A DNA stretch of 64,000 nt from Xanthomarina sp. F1114 (lineage in GTDB: Bacteria > Bacteroidota > Bacteroidia > Flavobacteriales > Flavobacteriaceae). The notes below the pieces were generated by a model. That model saw nothing but the letters and a program-made list of their open reading frames with translations. It was not told the DNA's origin and made no database searches. A program made the position numbers and the translations under genes. The DNA lies in contig NZ_JAPMLL010000013.1 in assembly GCF_026410255.1 (NCBI RefSeq), positions 55,223-119,222 of the forward strand, given 5' to 3'. Below are positions 43,458-52,550 of the stretch, piece by piece (the first letter of the stretch is position 1; the number at the start of each line of letters is the position of its first letter).

Positions 43458-44999
43458 TTAAAGAGGAATATTCCCATGCTTTCGTTTTGGTTTTTCAACT
43501 TCCTTGCTTTCAAGCATAGAAAAAGCTTTTATTAATTTCCGTCTGGTATCTTTTGGTAAAATCACTTCATCTATAAAACCACGCTCTGCTGCACTATACG
43601 GGTTGGCAAATAACTTGGCATATTCAGCCTCTTTTTCTTTCCATTTAGCGTCCTTATCTTCTGCAGCGTTTATTTCTTTTTTAAAGATAATTTCGGCAGC
43701 ACCTTTAGCTCCCATAACAGCTATTTCTGCACTTGGCCAGGCAAAATTCATGTCGGCTCCAATATGTTTAGAATTCATTACATCATAAGCACCTCCATAA
43801 GCTTTTCTAGTAATTACAGTCACTCTTGGTACGGTTGCTTCACTAAAAGCATATAATAATTTTGCGCCGTGTACAATAATTCCATCCCATTCTTGATCGG
43901 TTCCTGGTAAAAACCCTGGAACATCTTCTAAGACTAACAATGGAATATTAAAAGCATCACAAAAGCGTACAAATCGCGCTGCTTTTTTAGCACTGTTAAC
44001 ATCTAAAACTCCTGCAAGATACATAGGCTGATTGGCTACAATTCCAACACTTCTTCCTCCTAAACGCGCAAAACCGACAATAATATTTTCTGCATAATCC
44101 TTATGAATTTCGTAAAACGAATCTGCATCGATAATCCCAGAAATCACTTCATGCATATCGTAGGGCTTATTGGCATTATCTGGAATAATGTTAGAAAGAT
44201 TCTCTCTAACTTCATCTTTTAATTCAAAAGGAAAGCGGGCAGGAGTCTCCGTATTGTTTTGAGGTAAATAACTTAATAAGCGTTTAATATCTTCTAAGCA
44301 TTCCACATCATTAGTAGAGGTAATATGTGCCACTCCAGACTTTGTTGAATGTGTACTGGCACCTCCCAGCTCTTCTGAGGTCACTTCTTCATTAGTTACT
44401 GTTTTTACTACATTTGGTCCCGTTACAAACATATAGCTGGTACCTTCAACCATCATGGTAAAGTCTGTCATAGCAGGCGAATACACAGCACCTCCAGCAC
44501 ATGGTCCCATAATAGCCGAAATTTGGGGAATGACTCCAGACGCTTGTACATTTCTGTAGAAAATGTCTGCATAACCTCCAAGAGAGCGAACTCCTTCTTG
44601 AATTCTTGCCCCTCCGGAATCGTTTAAACCAATCATTGGAGCACCAACTTTTACAGCCAAATCCATAACTTTACAGATTTTCTCAGCATGTGTTTCGGAT
44701 AAAGAACCTCCAAAAACCGTAAAATCTTGAGCAAAAATATATACTAATTTCCCATTTATAGTTCCGTATCCGGTAACCACCCCATCGCCATAAAATTTTT
44801 GTTTTTCCATCCCAAAGTCTTTTGTTCTATGGGTGACTAAAGCACCAATTTCTTCAAAAGAACCATCGTCTAACAAGTAATTAACACGCTCTCTGGCAGT
44901 TAATTTTTTCTTTTCATGCTGCTTGTCTATACGTATTTGTCCGCCACCCAAATAGGCCTGGTTTAGTTTGTTGTTGAGATTATTTATTTTTGATTCCAT
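43458..44999 (-). CDS. Acyl-CoA carboxylase carboxyltransferase (beta) subunit
   Basis: 513 residues, the normal length for propionyl/acetyl-CoA carboxylase beta chains. N-terminal half: '[50 protein letters not shown]', '[38 protein letters not shown]', '[16 protein letters not shown]' (acyl-CoA oxyanion loops). C-terminal half: '[13 protein letters not shown]' and '[15 protein letters not shown]'. It moves the carboxyl group from biotin to the acyl-CoA. It is the third gene of a carrier/carboxylase/transferase operon on the minus strand, 52 bp after accC. Propionyl-CoA is the most likely substrate, by length and motif similarity to PccB. Confidence 0.94.
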   Translation of the reverse strand: MESKINNLNNKLNQAYLGGGQIRIDKQHEKKKLTARERVNYLLDDGSFEEIGALVTHRTKDFGMEKQKFYGDGVVTGYGTINGKLVYIFAQDFTVFGGSLSETHAEKICKVMDLAVKVGAPMIGLNDSGGARIQEGVRSLGGYADIFYRNVQASGVIPQISAIMGPCAGGAVYSPAMTDFTMMVEGTSYMFVTGPNVVKTVTNEEVTSEELGGASTHSTKSGVAHITSTNDVECLEDIKRLLSYLPQNNTETPARFPFELKDEVRENLSNIIPDNANKPYDMHEVISGIIDADSFYEIHKDYAENIIVGFARLGGRSVGIVANQPMYLAGVLDVNSAKKAARFVRFCDAFNIPLLVLEDVPGFLPGTDQEWDGIIVHGAKLLYAFSEATVPRVTVITRKAYGGAYDVMNSKHIGADMNFAWPSAEIAVMGAKGAAEIIFKKEINAAEDKDAKWKEKEAEYAKLFANPYSAAERGFIDEVILPKDTRRKLIKAFSMLESKEVEKPKRKHGNIPL

Positions 45000-45051
45000 A
45001 GTAGTTTAATAGGTAAAACACTTCGCCAAGCTCCGTGTGACAGTAATAATT

Positions 45052-46494
45052 TTAGTTATTAGGTACTCTTAATAATTTCTGGTCTTCTAAATATTGTTTT
45101 AATGCTAAAGTCGCTGCAATTTTTGCTTCCTCTTTTTGCTCTTCTAATAAGGCTTCTGGCGAATAATACTTTTTTACAAAATGCGTATCAAAATTTCCAG
45201 ATCTAAAAGCATCGTGTTCGCATACAAACGTTCCAAAAGGTAAGGTGGTTTGAATCCCTTCTACCTGATAGTTTTCTATGGCAGATATCATTAATTCAAT
45301 GGCTTCTGCCCGCGTACTTCCGTAGGTGATTAATTTAGAAAGCATGGGGTCGTAATAAATTGGAATATCCATACCTTCTTCAAAACCATTATCCACTCTA
45401 ATATTTTTGCCAACAGGTAATTTATAAACTTCTAAGTTTCCAACACTAGGCAGGAAGTCGTTTAAAGGGTCTTCAGCATAAACACGTAGTTCTAAGGCGT
45501 GACCATTTATTTTTAAATCTTCTTGTGTTATAGGAAGTGTCTCTCCCCGAGCTACCCGAATTTGTAATTCTACCAAATCGGTACCCGTTATTAATTCTGT
45601 AACCGGATGCTCTACTTGCAAACGGGTATTCATCTCTAGGAAATAGAAATTATGTTTTTCATCCAATAAAAACTCCACCGTTCCGGCTCCAAGATAATCG
45701 CAAGATTTTGCCACTTTAATTGCAGCTTCTCCCATTTGCTGACGTAATTCTGGAGTTAAAACAGAAGACGGAGCTTCTTCAACTACTTTTTGATGGCGAC
45801 GTTGAATGCTGCATTCTCTTTCAAATAAATGAATGATATTACCATGGGCATCTGCCATGACCTGAATTTCGATATGTCTTGGAGAACTCACATATTTTTC
45901 AATAAAAACAGAACCATCGCCAAAAGCATTCACCGCTTCACTGATGGCACGGTCCATTTGCGATTCGAAATCGGCTTCTTTTTCTACCACACGCATGCCT
46001 TTTCCGCCACCACCAGCTGAGGCTTTAATAAGAATTGGAAAACCAATTTCTTTTGCAATATTTTTAGCAACAGGGATATCTGTAATGGCTTCGTCGGTTC
46101 CAGGAACCATAGGGATATTATAGGCTTTGACCGCTTCTTTAGCTGCTAATTTAGACCCCATTATTTTTATGGCTTTGGATTTAGGACCAATAAAAGTGAT
46201 ATTGTTTTCTTCGCATAATTCGGCGAAGTGCGCGTTTTCACTCAAAAACCCGTAGCCCGGATGAATAGCATCTACCTCTAAGCTTTTAGCTACTTCAATA
46301 ATCTTATCTCCTAATAAATAGGATTGATTGGAAGGGGCTTCTCCAATTAAAACAGCCTCATCAGCATATTTTACATGTGGTGCATGTCTGTCTGCTGTAG
46401 AATAAACTGCAACCGTTTTTATGCCCATTTTTTTTGCAGTTCGCATCACGCGAATGGCTATTTCTCCTCTGTTTGCTACTAGTAACTTCTTCAT
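45052..46494 (-). CDS. accC: Biotin carboxylase (AccC-type subunit)
   Basis: About 480 residues from the ATG at 46494; a TTG three codons earlier (46503) is disregarded because it overlaps the carrier stop and MKKLLVANRGEIAIRV is the usual N-terminus. ATP-grasp domain: 'SAGGGGKGMRVVEKEADFE', 'EKYVSSPRHIEIQVMADAHGN', 'ERECSIQRRHQKVVEEAPS' and 'FYFLEMNTRLQVEHPVTELITGTDLVE' (active-site Arg and Glu). It carboxylates biotin on the carrier encoded one base upstream (TAAcATG). A C-terminal 30-residue tail extends past the minimal domain. Confidence 0.96.
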   Translation of the reverse strand: MKKLLVANRGEIAIRVMRTAKKMGIKTVAVYSTADRHAPHVKYADEAVLIGEAPSNQSYLLGDKIIEVAKSLEVDAIHPGYGFLSENAHFAELCEENNITFIGPKSKAIKIMGSKLAAKEAVKAYNIPMVPGTDEAITDIPVAKNIAKEIGFPILIKASAGGGGKGMRVVEKEADFESQMDRAISEAVNAFGDGSVFIEKYVSSPRHIEIQVMADAHGNIIHLFERECSIQRRHQKVVEEAPSSVLTPELRQQMGEAAIKVAKSCDYLGAGTVEFLLDEKHNFYFLEMNTRLQVEHPVTELITGTDLVELQIRVARGETLPITQEDLKINGHALELRVYAEDPLNDFLPSVGNLEVYKLPVGKNIRVDNGFEEGMDIPIYYDPMLSKLITYGSTRAEAIELMISAIENYQVEGIQTTLPFGTFVCEHDAFRSGNFDTHFVKKYYSPEALLEEQKEEAKIAATLALKQYLEDQKLLRVPNN

Positions 46495-46495
46495 G

Positions 46496-46981
46496 TTATT
46501 CAAGCTCTATTAATAATTGGTTTTTATCTACGGTATCACTTTTAGAAACAGAAATTGATTTTACAATCCCATCTCTAGGAGACGTTAATGCGTTTTCCAT
46601 TTTCATAGCTTCAAGAATTAAAAGCGGATCATTTTCCTTAACTTCTTGTCCCACTTTTACATGAACATCTAAAATTAACCCTGGCATGGGCGCTTTAATC
46701 TCGTTGACTTTCTTAGAAGCACCAATCTCAAATCCCATTTCTTTTATAAGAACATCTAAATTGTTAAAGATGTCCACCTGATAGATGTTATTATTAATCT
46801 TTACCTGATATAATTTTGAATTAAAATTGGATGATATTATTTCGCATTTATAAGATTTGTTATCTCTTAAAACATGAAATTCTGAGGGAGAAACAGCTAC
46901 AGAATCAAGTTTTGATATATCTTCAGAAGGAATATCAAAATCGAATGTGCTGTTTACATTCACTTTGTATGATGGATTCAT
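46496..46981 (-). CDS. Biotin carboxyl carrier subunit of acyl-CoA carboxylase
   Basis: 161 residues. The C-terminal biotinyl domain (about 90-161) has 'IKAPMPGLILDVHVKVGQEVKENDPLLILEAMKMENAL', where Lys127 in EAMKMEN is the biotinylation site. The N-terminal 90 residues form a small beta-rich domain typical of separate PCC-like carriers in Bacteroidota. It is first in the operon carrier-accC-beta subunit. Together the three would make a propionyl-CoA (or methylcrotonyl-CoA-like) carboxylase. Confidence 0.94.
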   Translation of the reverse strand: MNPSYKVNVNSTFDFDIPSEDISKLDSVAVSPSEFHVLRDNKSYKCEIISSNFNSKLYQVKINNNIYQVDIFNNLDVLIKEMGFEIGASKKVNEIKAPMPGLILDVHVKVGQEVKENDPLLILEAMKMENALTSPRDGIVKSISVSKSDTVDKNQLLIELE

Positions 46982-47054
46982 ATATTTTTATTTGAAGCTG
47001 TAAATATATGAATTTATGAAAGACTCTTAGAAGACAGGGTTTAAAATAAGCTGC

Positions 47055-47729
47055 TTAAAATTTAAAGAATGAATTTTTTTGATGTTTTTTTATGGCTTTT
47101 CGTGCCAGATAAATTCCAACACCTAATGAAATAAAGGCTCCAATCCACACCCCTGGAATAAAATTTATAAAGAGGAAGAAATCGTAAGATCCATGAAATA
47201 ATACCGCCAGAAAAAGACCTAATAAGTTATATTTAGAAGGGTGTTTGGTAAATTTTGCCTTTCCCATAAAATAGCCCATAAGCACGCCAAAGGTTGCATG
47301 AGCCGGAACTGCAGTAAAAGCTCTTAAAAGTGCAACCTGATATCCGCCTTCTAGTACATACATGATGTTTTCTGTGGCAGCAAAGCCCATGGAAACCATT
47401 ACGGCATATATAATGCCATCATAAGGTTCGTTAAACTCTTTATTGGGTTGCGCAAAATAGCGTACAATAATATATTTACTAAACTCTTCAATAATTGCAA
47501 CCACTAAAAAGGCTTTAAAGAATTGCTGTACAATGCTAAATTCATCATCAAACTTTATAATAGCATCTGAGCCATAATACAAAATAGTGGCAATTAATAT
47601 ACTTACTATGGCGCCTAATAAAAAATTATAGAGTAGGAGTCTTCGAGGTTCTTTTTCGTATTCATCTTTACAATAAACATAAAGAATAATAGCAAATACA
47701 GGTGCAATAGCGGCTAGTAGTAAGTTCAT
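47055..47729 (-). CDS. PrsW family intramembrane metalloprotease
   Basis: 224 residues with about seven TM helices. Conserved elements are the 'EEFSKYIIVRYF' Glu-Glu motif, 'FNEPYDGIIYAVMVSMGFAATENIMYV' with the ExxN-like helix, and two His helices ('AVPAHATFGVLMGYFMGKAKF', 'AVLFHGSYDFFLF'). In Bacillus, PrsW starts anti-sigma-factor cleavage; in Bacteroidota its target is not known. Its own promoter lies 4 nt before the ATG and overlaps the 3' edge of the flippase gene. Confidence 0.9.
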   Translation of the reverse strand: MNLLLAAIAPVFAIILYVYCKDEYEKEPRRLLLYNFLLGAIVSILIATILYYGSDAIIKFDDEFSIVQQFFKAFLVVAIIEEFSKYIIVRYFAQPNKEFNEPYDGIIYAVMVSMGFAATENIMYVLEGGYQVALLRAFTAVPAHATFGVLMGYFMGKAKFTKHPSKYNLLGLFLAVLFHGSYDFFLFINFIPGVWIGAFISLGVGIYLARKAIKKHQKNSFFKF

Positions 47730-47733
47730 AAAT

Positions 47734-47741
47734 CAAAAGTA
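47734..47741 (-). promoter_or_regulatory. prsW-like gene -7 box (leaderless type)
   Basis: On the minus strand TACTTTTG (47741 to 47734) is a perfect TAnnTTTG box with only 4 nt before the ATG. It is squeezed between the flippase stop (47743) and this start. Confidence 0.65.
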
Positions 47742-47742
47742 G

Positions 47743-48999
47743 CTAAAAAATTGATATCAGTTGCTTTCTGCTTTTTTTATCCAGAAAAACATACATAATG
47801 TTTGTAATAAAATGGCTTATTAAAACAGCTATGGCGGCACCTGTTACACTCCATACAGGAACTAATAAATAACATAAAAGTACATTTGAAACACAACCTA
47901 TGGCAAAACGATAGACGTTTTTTTGTAGATTGTCTGAGTTTACAAGATGTTTTTCGTATACCATTCCTAAAAACACAAAAAGTGGTGCCCAGCAGAAAAT
48001 TAGTAAAGGTAGTTTTGCTTCCATATAGCTATCGGAAAAATAACGGTCTAAAATAGCATTCCCAAAAAGAGTATAAAATCCACCAATTAGAAGACCTAAA
48101 ATAAGCATGATTTTTAAAAGCTGTTTTATTTTTTCTTGGTAGAGAGTTTGGTTGGCTTGAAAGGATTCAGCTAAAGAAGGGTATAAGGCATTTATTATGG
48201 AAAAGCCAATATTCCAACTCAATCCTATTACTAAAAACTGAACACTGGCAAAGACACCGTTAGCGTGGTCGCCATGGAAATATTTTAGAAATAATTCGTC
48301 TATAGTTATATAGAACACAATTAAACTATTTGAAATAATTAACGGAAAAGACTTGGTTAATAATGATTTTGCCATAGGCCATGAAAATTGCCATTGCTTA
48401 AAATGAAGCTCGTTATTATACTTTAAAATAATAATGTAAATAAGTCCTTGAAGTAGAAAGTCGAGAACAATAAGTTTTGCGAAATAATAAACATCAAATT
48501 GATGTACTACGCCGTAGTATTGCAAGGAAACAATTACAATTAAAGTAGTAATCTTAGAAGTAAAAATAACTTTTGTTTGCTTTTTAGCCAATAAGTAGTA
48601 TTCAAAAATATCGGTTAGTTTAAATAAATAACTAAAAGCAATAATTAGATATAAGCCTGATAAAGGGCTGTCTTTTGTAAACTTAAAATATAAGATAATA
48701 CCAGTAAAAATAACAATCCAGCTTACTAATCTAAGGTAAAAAGCCGTGGCTAATATTTGCTGACTTCGTTTGGGATTAAAAACAATTTCTCTAATACAGA
48801 TAGCAGATAGTCCTAGAAAAAACAAAGGAGTAAGCATTCCTAGGATGGCTTCTACAAACTTTAGTTTTCCAATATCTACACTACCAAGCGTACTAAAAAT
48901 TTGAGGAATAATAAAGACACCTGTAATTAATTGAATTAATTTTTCTAGAGTAAACCATTTTGTAGCAATAAAATCCTTTTTACTAAAAACCGATGTCAT
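47743..48999 (-). CDS. Polysaccharide/oligosaccharide flippase (MOP/Wzx-like)
   Basis: 418 residues with twelve to thirteen TM helices. Typical for MATE/Wzx-type exporters: 'MTSVFSKKDFIATKWFTLEKLIQLITGVFIIPQIFSTLGSVDIGKLKFVEAILGMLTPLFFLGLS' at the N-terminus and 'GASFIS...' like helices through the middle; also 'FPLIISNSLIVFYITIDELFLKYFHG', a loop seen in lipid-linked sugar flippases. No glycosyltransferases lie nearby, so the substrate cannot be named. Its own -7 box lies 18 nt upstream. Confidence 0.85.
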   Translation of the reverse strand: MTSVFSKKDFIATKWFTLEKLIQLITGVFIIPQIFSTLGSVDIGKLKFVEAILGMLTPLFFLGLSAICIREIVFNPKRSQQILATAFYLRLVSWIVIFTGIILYFKFTKDSPLSGLYLIIAFSYLFKLTDIFEYYLLAKKQTKVIFTSKITTLIVIVSLQYYGVVHQFDVYYFAKLIVLDFLLQGLIYIIILKYNNELHFKQWQFSWPMAKSLLTKSFPLIISNSLIVFYITIDELFLKYFHGDHANGVFASVQFLVIGLSWNIGFSIINALYPSLAESFQANQTLYQEKIKQLLKIMLILGLLIGGFYTLFGNAILDRYFSDSYMEAKLPLLIFCWAPLFVFLGMVYEKHLVNSDNLQKNVYRFAIGCVSNVLLCYLLVPVWSVTGAAIAVLISHFITNIMYVFLDKKSRKQLISIF

Positions 49000-49017
49000 G
49001 AATTGTATTTAGGGATT

Positions 49018-49025
49018 CAAATATA
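49018..49025 (-). promoter_or_regulatory. Flippase -7 box
   Basis: TATATTTG on the minus strand (49025 to 49018), a perfect TAnnTTTG, ends 18 nt before the start codon. A CAAA at 49052-49055 (TTTG on the minus strand) might be a distant -33, 26 bp away. Confidence 0.55.
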
Positions 49026-49088
49026 TAAAAACCGAATCCTTTTAGCCATTTCAAAGTTTATTATTATTTTCGTTTTTCAATCGATACT

Positions 49089-50066
49089 ATGACCCCAGAG
49101 TTTCTTCGTCGTTATTATATTTTACGTATTATTTCCAACCCTAAGGTTTATGGGGTTGAAAAAAATGGTTTTATACCTCTTGACGACTTACAGAATGCTC
49201 TAGATCAATTGCGTTTTGATAATATAGACGATCCTCTTTACGATAAATTAAATCAATACTCACAAAAAACTGTAAAGCGGGATTTAGAGAAAATTAAGTC
49301 TTATTACCAAACAGTTATTCTACATAAGCGTAATTATGGCTATTATCTGGATAGTTTTGAAGTAAGTGAAGCGATAAATGAAGTTTACGAAAAAACAGAA
49401 CTTTACCTCTTGCATCATCACGCACATACCTGGAAAGATTATGTAAGCACAACACGCAGTTCTTTATGTTCGCAGGTAGATTTGGTTCCATTAATACATG
49501 CTATAGAACATCAGTTTTTAATAGATATAGAATATCAAGGTTGGTACGAGGATAACGGCTATCAAACAATTGCTGGTTTTTTTCAGCCTTTACATATTAA
49601 GGAAATCAATAAATCTTGGTATTTAATGGCACATAACAGTGTTTATGGTATTTATGCTTTTTGTTTAGACGATAGGATTAAATCTTTAAAAATAGGAAAA
49701 CAGAAAGTCAAGAATCCTATTGTTTTTAATCAGTCGGAATATTTTAAAAATGCCGTCGGAATTTTAAAATCAGAACTAGAACCAGAGTGGATCCATATTC
49801 AAGTGGCTAATCATCATTTTAAATATTTGGAAATAAATCCTTTGCATCATTCTCAAGAAATTATAGCACGTCCAAAAGAAATGAATACAGATACATTAGA
49901 TTATTCCAATCCAGATATTTGGGGTGAAATAAGAGTTTATGTAGAGCCAAATTACGAGTTTTTAATGGATATTCTAAGATACAATCTTTGGGTAAAGGTG
50001 GTAAGACCAATTCATATCAAGGAATATATAAAGCATCATTTAGGTTTGATGATAGCGTATTATTAA
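49089..50066 (+). CDS. WYL-domain transcriptional regulator
   Basis: 325 residues. An N-terminal winged HTH (about 1-85) with 'RRYYILRIISNPKVYG' and 'SQKTVKRDLEKIKSYYQTVI' (recognition helix) is followed by a WYL domain (about 128-230), with the signature 'WYL' at residues 177-179 in 'KEINKSWYLMAHN', and a C-terminal WCX-like extension ending near 320. WYL proteins bind nucleic acids or nucleotides and often guard defence or repair genes. The 89-bp gap to the flippase is divergent. Next to it is a zinc-ribbon mini-ORF and a broken ORF, so it may serve a small accessory cassette. Confidence 0.88.
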   Translation: MTPEFLRRYYILRIISNPKVYGVEKNGFIPLDDLQNALDQLRFDNIDDPLYDKLNQYSQKTVKRDLEKIKSYYQTVILHKRNYGYYLDSFEVSEAINEVYEKTELYLLHHHAHTWKDYVSTTRSSLCSQVDLVPLIHAIEHQFLIDIEYQGWYEDNGYQTIAGFFQPLHIKEINKSWYLMAHNSVYGIYAFCLDDRIKSLKIGKQKVKNPIVFNQSEYFKNAVGILKSELEPEWIHIQVANHHFKYLEINPLHHSQEIIARPKEMNTDTLDYSNPDIWGEIRVYVEPNYEFLMDILRYNLWVKVVRPIHIKEYIKHHLGLMIAYY

Positions 50067-50317
50067 AATCTTAATTTGGACATAATCTAATACATGTTTT
50101 GTATAGTGTTTTGATTATAAGGGTTCTAGTTTTGTTTGTTTTCACTATGGACAATTTGAAATTTCATTTTTACTTCTACGCGATTAGTCGAATTTACAAC
50201 ATCTTTAAAATTATATTTCATTATAAAAAGTAAAGAGTTTTCAAACGGACAGGTTTTGACCATTTAAAAAATAGTTTTGGAATTAAAATAAAAGTAAAAC
50301 CCCAAAATTACTAGACT
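50067..50317. promoter_or_regulatory. Intergenic region with candidate promoter for zinc-ribbon ORF
   Basis: 251 bp with no gene I would accept; a 28-codon ATG frame at 50148 is too short to call. TAGTTTTG (50272-50279) is a perfect TAnnTTTG box 38 nt before the zinc-ribbon ATG and is its likely promoter; a TTTG at 50255-50258 is too close (13 bp) to be a normal -33. Confidence 0.4.
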
Positions 50318-50476
50318 ATGGCAACCTATAAATGCTATAAATGTGGTATCCGCAAAAACGACACCCTAACTTCTCAATTAAATACGAGTGTAACCTGTAT
50401 TACTTCAAGAAAAAGTGATGAGGTGGTACTGCATGAATGGAAGAAAGTTTCGGAGGAGGATTTGGTGTGTGATTAA
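50318..50476 (+). CDS. Zinc-ribbon mini-protein
   Basis: A 52-residue ORF too short for common gene finders: ATG at 50318, stop at 50474-50476. The N-terminal 'MATYKCYKCGIRKND' has a CxxC pair, and two further Cys (C27 and C51) could complete a zinc site. The body is polar with no TM segment. Promoter-like TAGTTTTG upstream and normal codon use support it as real. It follows a WYL-regulator gene, which suggests co-regulation. Function unknown; a nucleic-acid-binding role is a guess from the ribbon fold. Confidence 0.6.
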   Translation: MATYKCYKCGIRKNDTLTSQLNTSVTCITSRKSDEVVLHEWKKVSEEDLVCD

Positions 50477-50491
50477 GTCAGGTAAATTATA

Positions 50492-50602
50492 ATGACAACA
50501 TTTGAAATTATAACCAAGCAGGCTATGAACGTGCAAGGTGAGTATGTAGATGCAGGAAGTATCTATTTCATATATATCTTTAAAATATTATTCATAAGAT
50601 AG
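50492..50602 (+). pseudogene. Truncated short ORF, DUF6140-like N-terminus
   Basis: A 36-codon ORF that begins 15 bp after the zinc-ribbon stop with 'MTTFEIITKQAMNVQGEYVDAG', which resembles from memory the start of small Bacteroidota proteins of the DUF6140 type, normally about 70 residues. After the Gly the match is lost ('SIYFIYIFKILFIR') and the frame runs into the converging Nudix gene. It looks like the remnant of a pair (zinc ribbon plus DUF6140-like) whose 3' end was deleted. The family match is uncertain. Confidence 0.35.
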
Positions 50603-51145
50603 CTTTTCTATAAGCCCCTCCAAAACCATCTCATAATAGTCACGGTTTGAAGCCACAAAATAAGCATTGGATTCGCTATTAGCCAAGAGGGACTTAAAGC
50701 TTTTTACTGTGACTAGTTCCAAAGCCTCAACCTCCCCAGGTTGGGGTTTTAATTTTTCTAAAGAGACTTTTAATTCTACCAGATAGGTATGATGAAACTC
50801 ATTATCAACAATTCCATTCTCATAGCTTTGAAAGCAAGGAAACACCCCAATTTTAAACAAGTCATTTTCTTTAATAATCAAGCCTATTTCTTCCTGTGTT
50901 TCTCTTATAGCTGCTTCTTCAATAGTTTCTCCAGCATCTACATGGCCGGCAACAGACACATCCCAAAGTAAAGGACAAATCGATTTTGAAGCAGCACGTT
51001 GCGCTAATAAAATCTGTCCATCATGGGTGTAAAACCAAATATGAGCCGTATTGTGGTAAAGTCCTTTTCTATGAACTTCAGACTTTAAAGCTGTTTTTCC
51101 CGATGGTTTACCCTCTTTGGTTAAGATATCTATTAATTCGTCCAT
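50588..51145 (-). CDS. Nudix hydrolase (YfcD/IDI-like)
   Basis: 185 residues. The Nudix box is complete: G67-x5-E73-x7-RETQEEIGL (81-89), in 'GHVDAGETIEEAAIRETQEEIGL'. The N-terminus 'LTKEGKPSGKTALKSEVHRKGLYHNTAHIWFYTHDGQILLAQRAASKSICPLLWDVSVA' resembles the isopentenyl-diphosphate isomerase/YfcD branch of the superfamily, which cleaves nucleotide or pyrophosphate bonds. Its end overlaps the broken ORF. The natural substrate is not certain; members act on NUDP-type or IPP-like compounds. Confidence 0.92.
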   Translation of the reverse strand: MDELIDILTKEGKPSGKTALKSEVHRKGLYHNTAHIWFYTHDGQILLAQRAASKSICPLLWDVSVAGHVDAGETIEEAAIRETQEEIGLIIKENDLFKIGVFPCFQSYENGIVDNEFHHTYLVELKVSLEKLKPQPGEVEALELVTVKSFKSLLANSESNAYFVASNRDYYEMVLEGLIEKLSYE

Positions 51146-51158
51146 ATTAAAAAAAAAA

Positions 51159-51267
51159 CTGTCATTGAGAGGTTTTTAAATCGTGTAATCTGTTAATTAA
51201 AACTATCATGAATTAACAAACAGATTGCCACGTCATCCCAAAGTATCGGGATTCCTCGCAATGACAG
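51159..51267. repeat. Palindromic intergenic element (109 bp)
   Basis: Outer arms CTGTCATTGAGAGG (51159-51172) and CCTCGCAATGACAG (51254-51267) pair with one mismatch. Inner arms CGTGTAATCTGTTAATT (51182-51198) and AATTAACAAACAGATTGCCACG (51211-51232) pair with a small gap. The whole element can fold into a long hairpin and sits between the Nudix start and the M42 stop. It carries 'GTATCGGGATT', also seen at 62397. It resembles MITE/REP-like repeats common in flavobacterial intergenic regions; no transposase is present. Confidence 0.8.
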
Positions 51268-51275
51268 ATTATAGA

Positions 51276-52364
51276 TTATTTAAAGTATGAAAATGTTTCT
51301 CCGTCTTCTATTTTTAGTAGTGTTTCGTAAATTAATTTAATCACGTTCTCCACATCGTCTTTATGAACCATTTCTACGGTGGTATGCATATAACGGAGTG
51401 GTAAAGAAATCAATGCCGATGCTACGCCACCGTTGCTATAAGCAAAAGCATCTGTATCTGTACCTGTAGCTCTAGAAAGGGCAGAACGTTGAAAAGGAAT
51501 TTTCTTTTCTTCAGCCGTATCTGTAATTAGATCTCTTAGTTTTTGTTGTACAGCAGGAGCGTATGCAACTACAGGACCTAAACCAAGCTCTAAATGACCT
51601 TCTTTTTCTTTTTTAATCATTGGAGTAGTTGTATCATGCGTGACATCTGTTACAATAGCTACATTTGGTTTTATGGTTTGAGTTATCATTTCTGCACCAC
51701 GTAAACCAATTTCTTCTTGTACCGAATTGGTAATATATAAACCAAAAGGAAGTTCCTTCTTGTTTTCTTTTAATAAACGCGCCACTTCAGCAATCATAAA
51801 ACCACCCATTCTGTTGTCTAAAGCACGACAAACAAATTTATCACCGTTTAGAATATGGAATTCATCTGGATAGGTAATTACGCAGCCCACATGTACTCCC
51901 ATTTGTTCTACTTCTTCTTTATTTTTAGCACCAATATCTATGCATATATTATCTGGTTTTGGTGCCTCTTCTTTGGCTTTGTTTCTGGTATGAATAGCTG
52001 GCCAGCCAAAAACACCTTTTACAATACCTTTTTTAGTGTGGATATTAACAACTTTACTCGGCGCAATCTGGTGGTCGCTTCCACCATTTCTAATCACATA
52101 AATCAAACCGTTATCAGTAATATAGTTGACGTACCAAGAAATTTCATCAGCGTGTCCTTCAATAACTACTTTATATTTTGCTTTCGGATTGATAACGCCC
52201 ACTGCAGATCCATAGGTGTCTGTAATAAATTCATCTACATAAGGCTCTAGATAGTTCATCCAGATTTTTTGCCCTTCCCACTCATATCCGGTCGGAGAGG
52301 CATTATTTAAATATGATTCTAGAAAATCTAAAGATTTTTTGTTTAAAATGCTCTTTTTTGCCAT
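51276..52364 (-). CDS. M42 family metallopeptidase (glutamyl aminopeptidase-like)
   Basis: 362 residues, full length. Metal and catalytic residues are seen: 'VVIEGHADEISWYV' (His, Asp), 'CRALDNRMGGFMIAEV' (Asp), 'TNSVQEEIGLRGAEM' (Glu pair), 'IVTDVTHD' and 'RYMHTTVEMVHKDDV' (C-terminal His). M42 enzymes form large dodecameric shells that trim peptides. The Asp/Glu/His set is complete, so it should be active. It is divergent from DUF4294; the 186 bp between starts are AT-rich. Confidence 0.94.
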   Translation of the reverse strand: MAKKSILNKKSLDFLESYLNNASPTGYEWEGQKIWMNYLEPYVDEFITDTYGSAVGVINPKAKYKVVIEGHADEISWYVNYITDNGLIYVIRNGGSDHQIAPSKVVNIHTKKGIVKGVFGWPAIHTRNKAKEEAPKPDNICIDIGAKNKEEVEQMGVHVGCVITYPDEFHILNGDKFVCRALDNRMGGFMIAEVARLLKENKKELPFGLYITNSVQEEIGLRGAEMITQTIKPNVAIVTDVTHDTTTPMIKKEKEGHLELGLGPVVAYAPAVQQKLRDLITDTAEEKKIPFQRSALSRATGTDTDAFAYSNGGVASALISLPLRYMHTTVEMVHKDDVENVIKLIYETLLKIEDGETFSYFK

Positions 52365-52550
52365 GGTAAAATATTTTGCACTAAATTAATAATATTAATA
52401 GTATTTTAAGGTTAATGCTTTGGTAAATTATTAATTTTACCAATGTTTTTGGTATGATTTTAGATTCCTTAAAAACATAGATTTCTATTTTCTTATAGAA
52501 ACTAATGATATTATAATTTAAATAGATTTCCGTTTGCACGGGAAGTAAAC

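Noticed and set aside
51855..52250. 131-codon plus-strand frame inside the M42 peptidase
   Set aside because: Antisense shadow of a conserved enzyme; no independent support.
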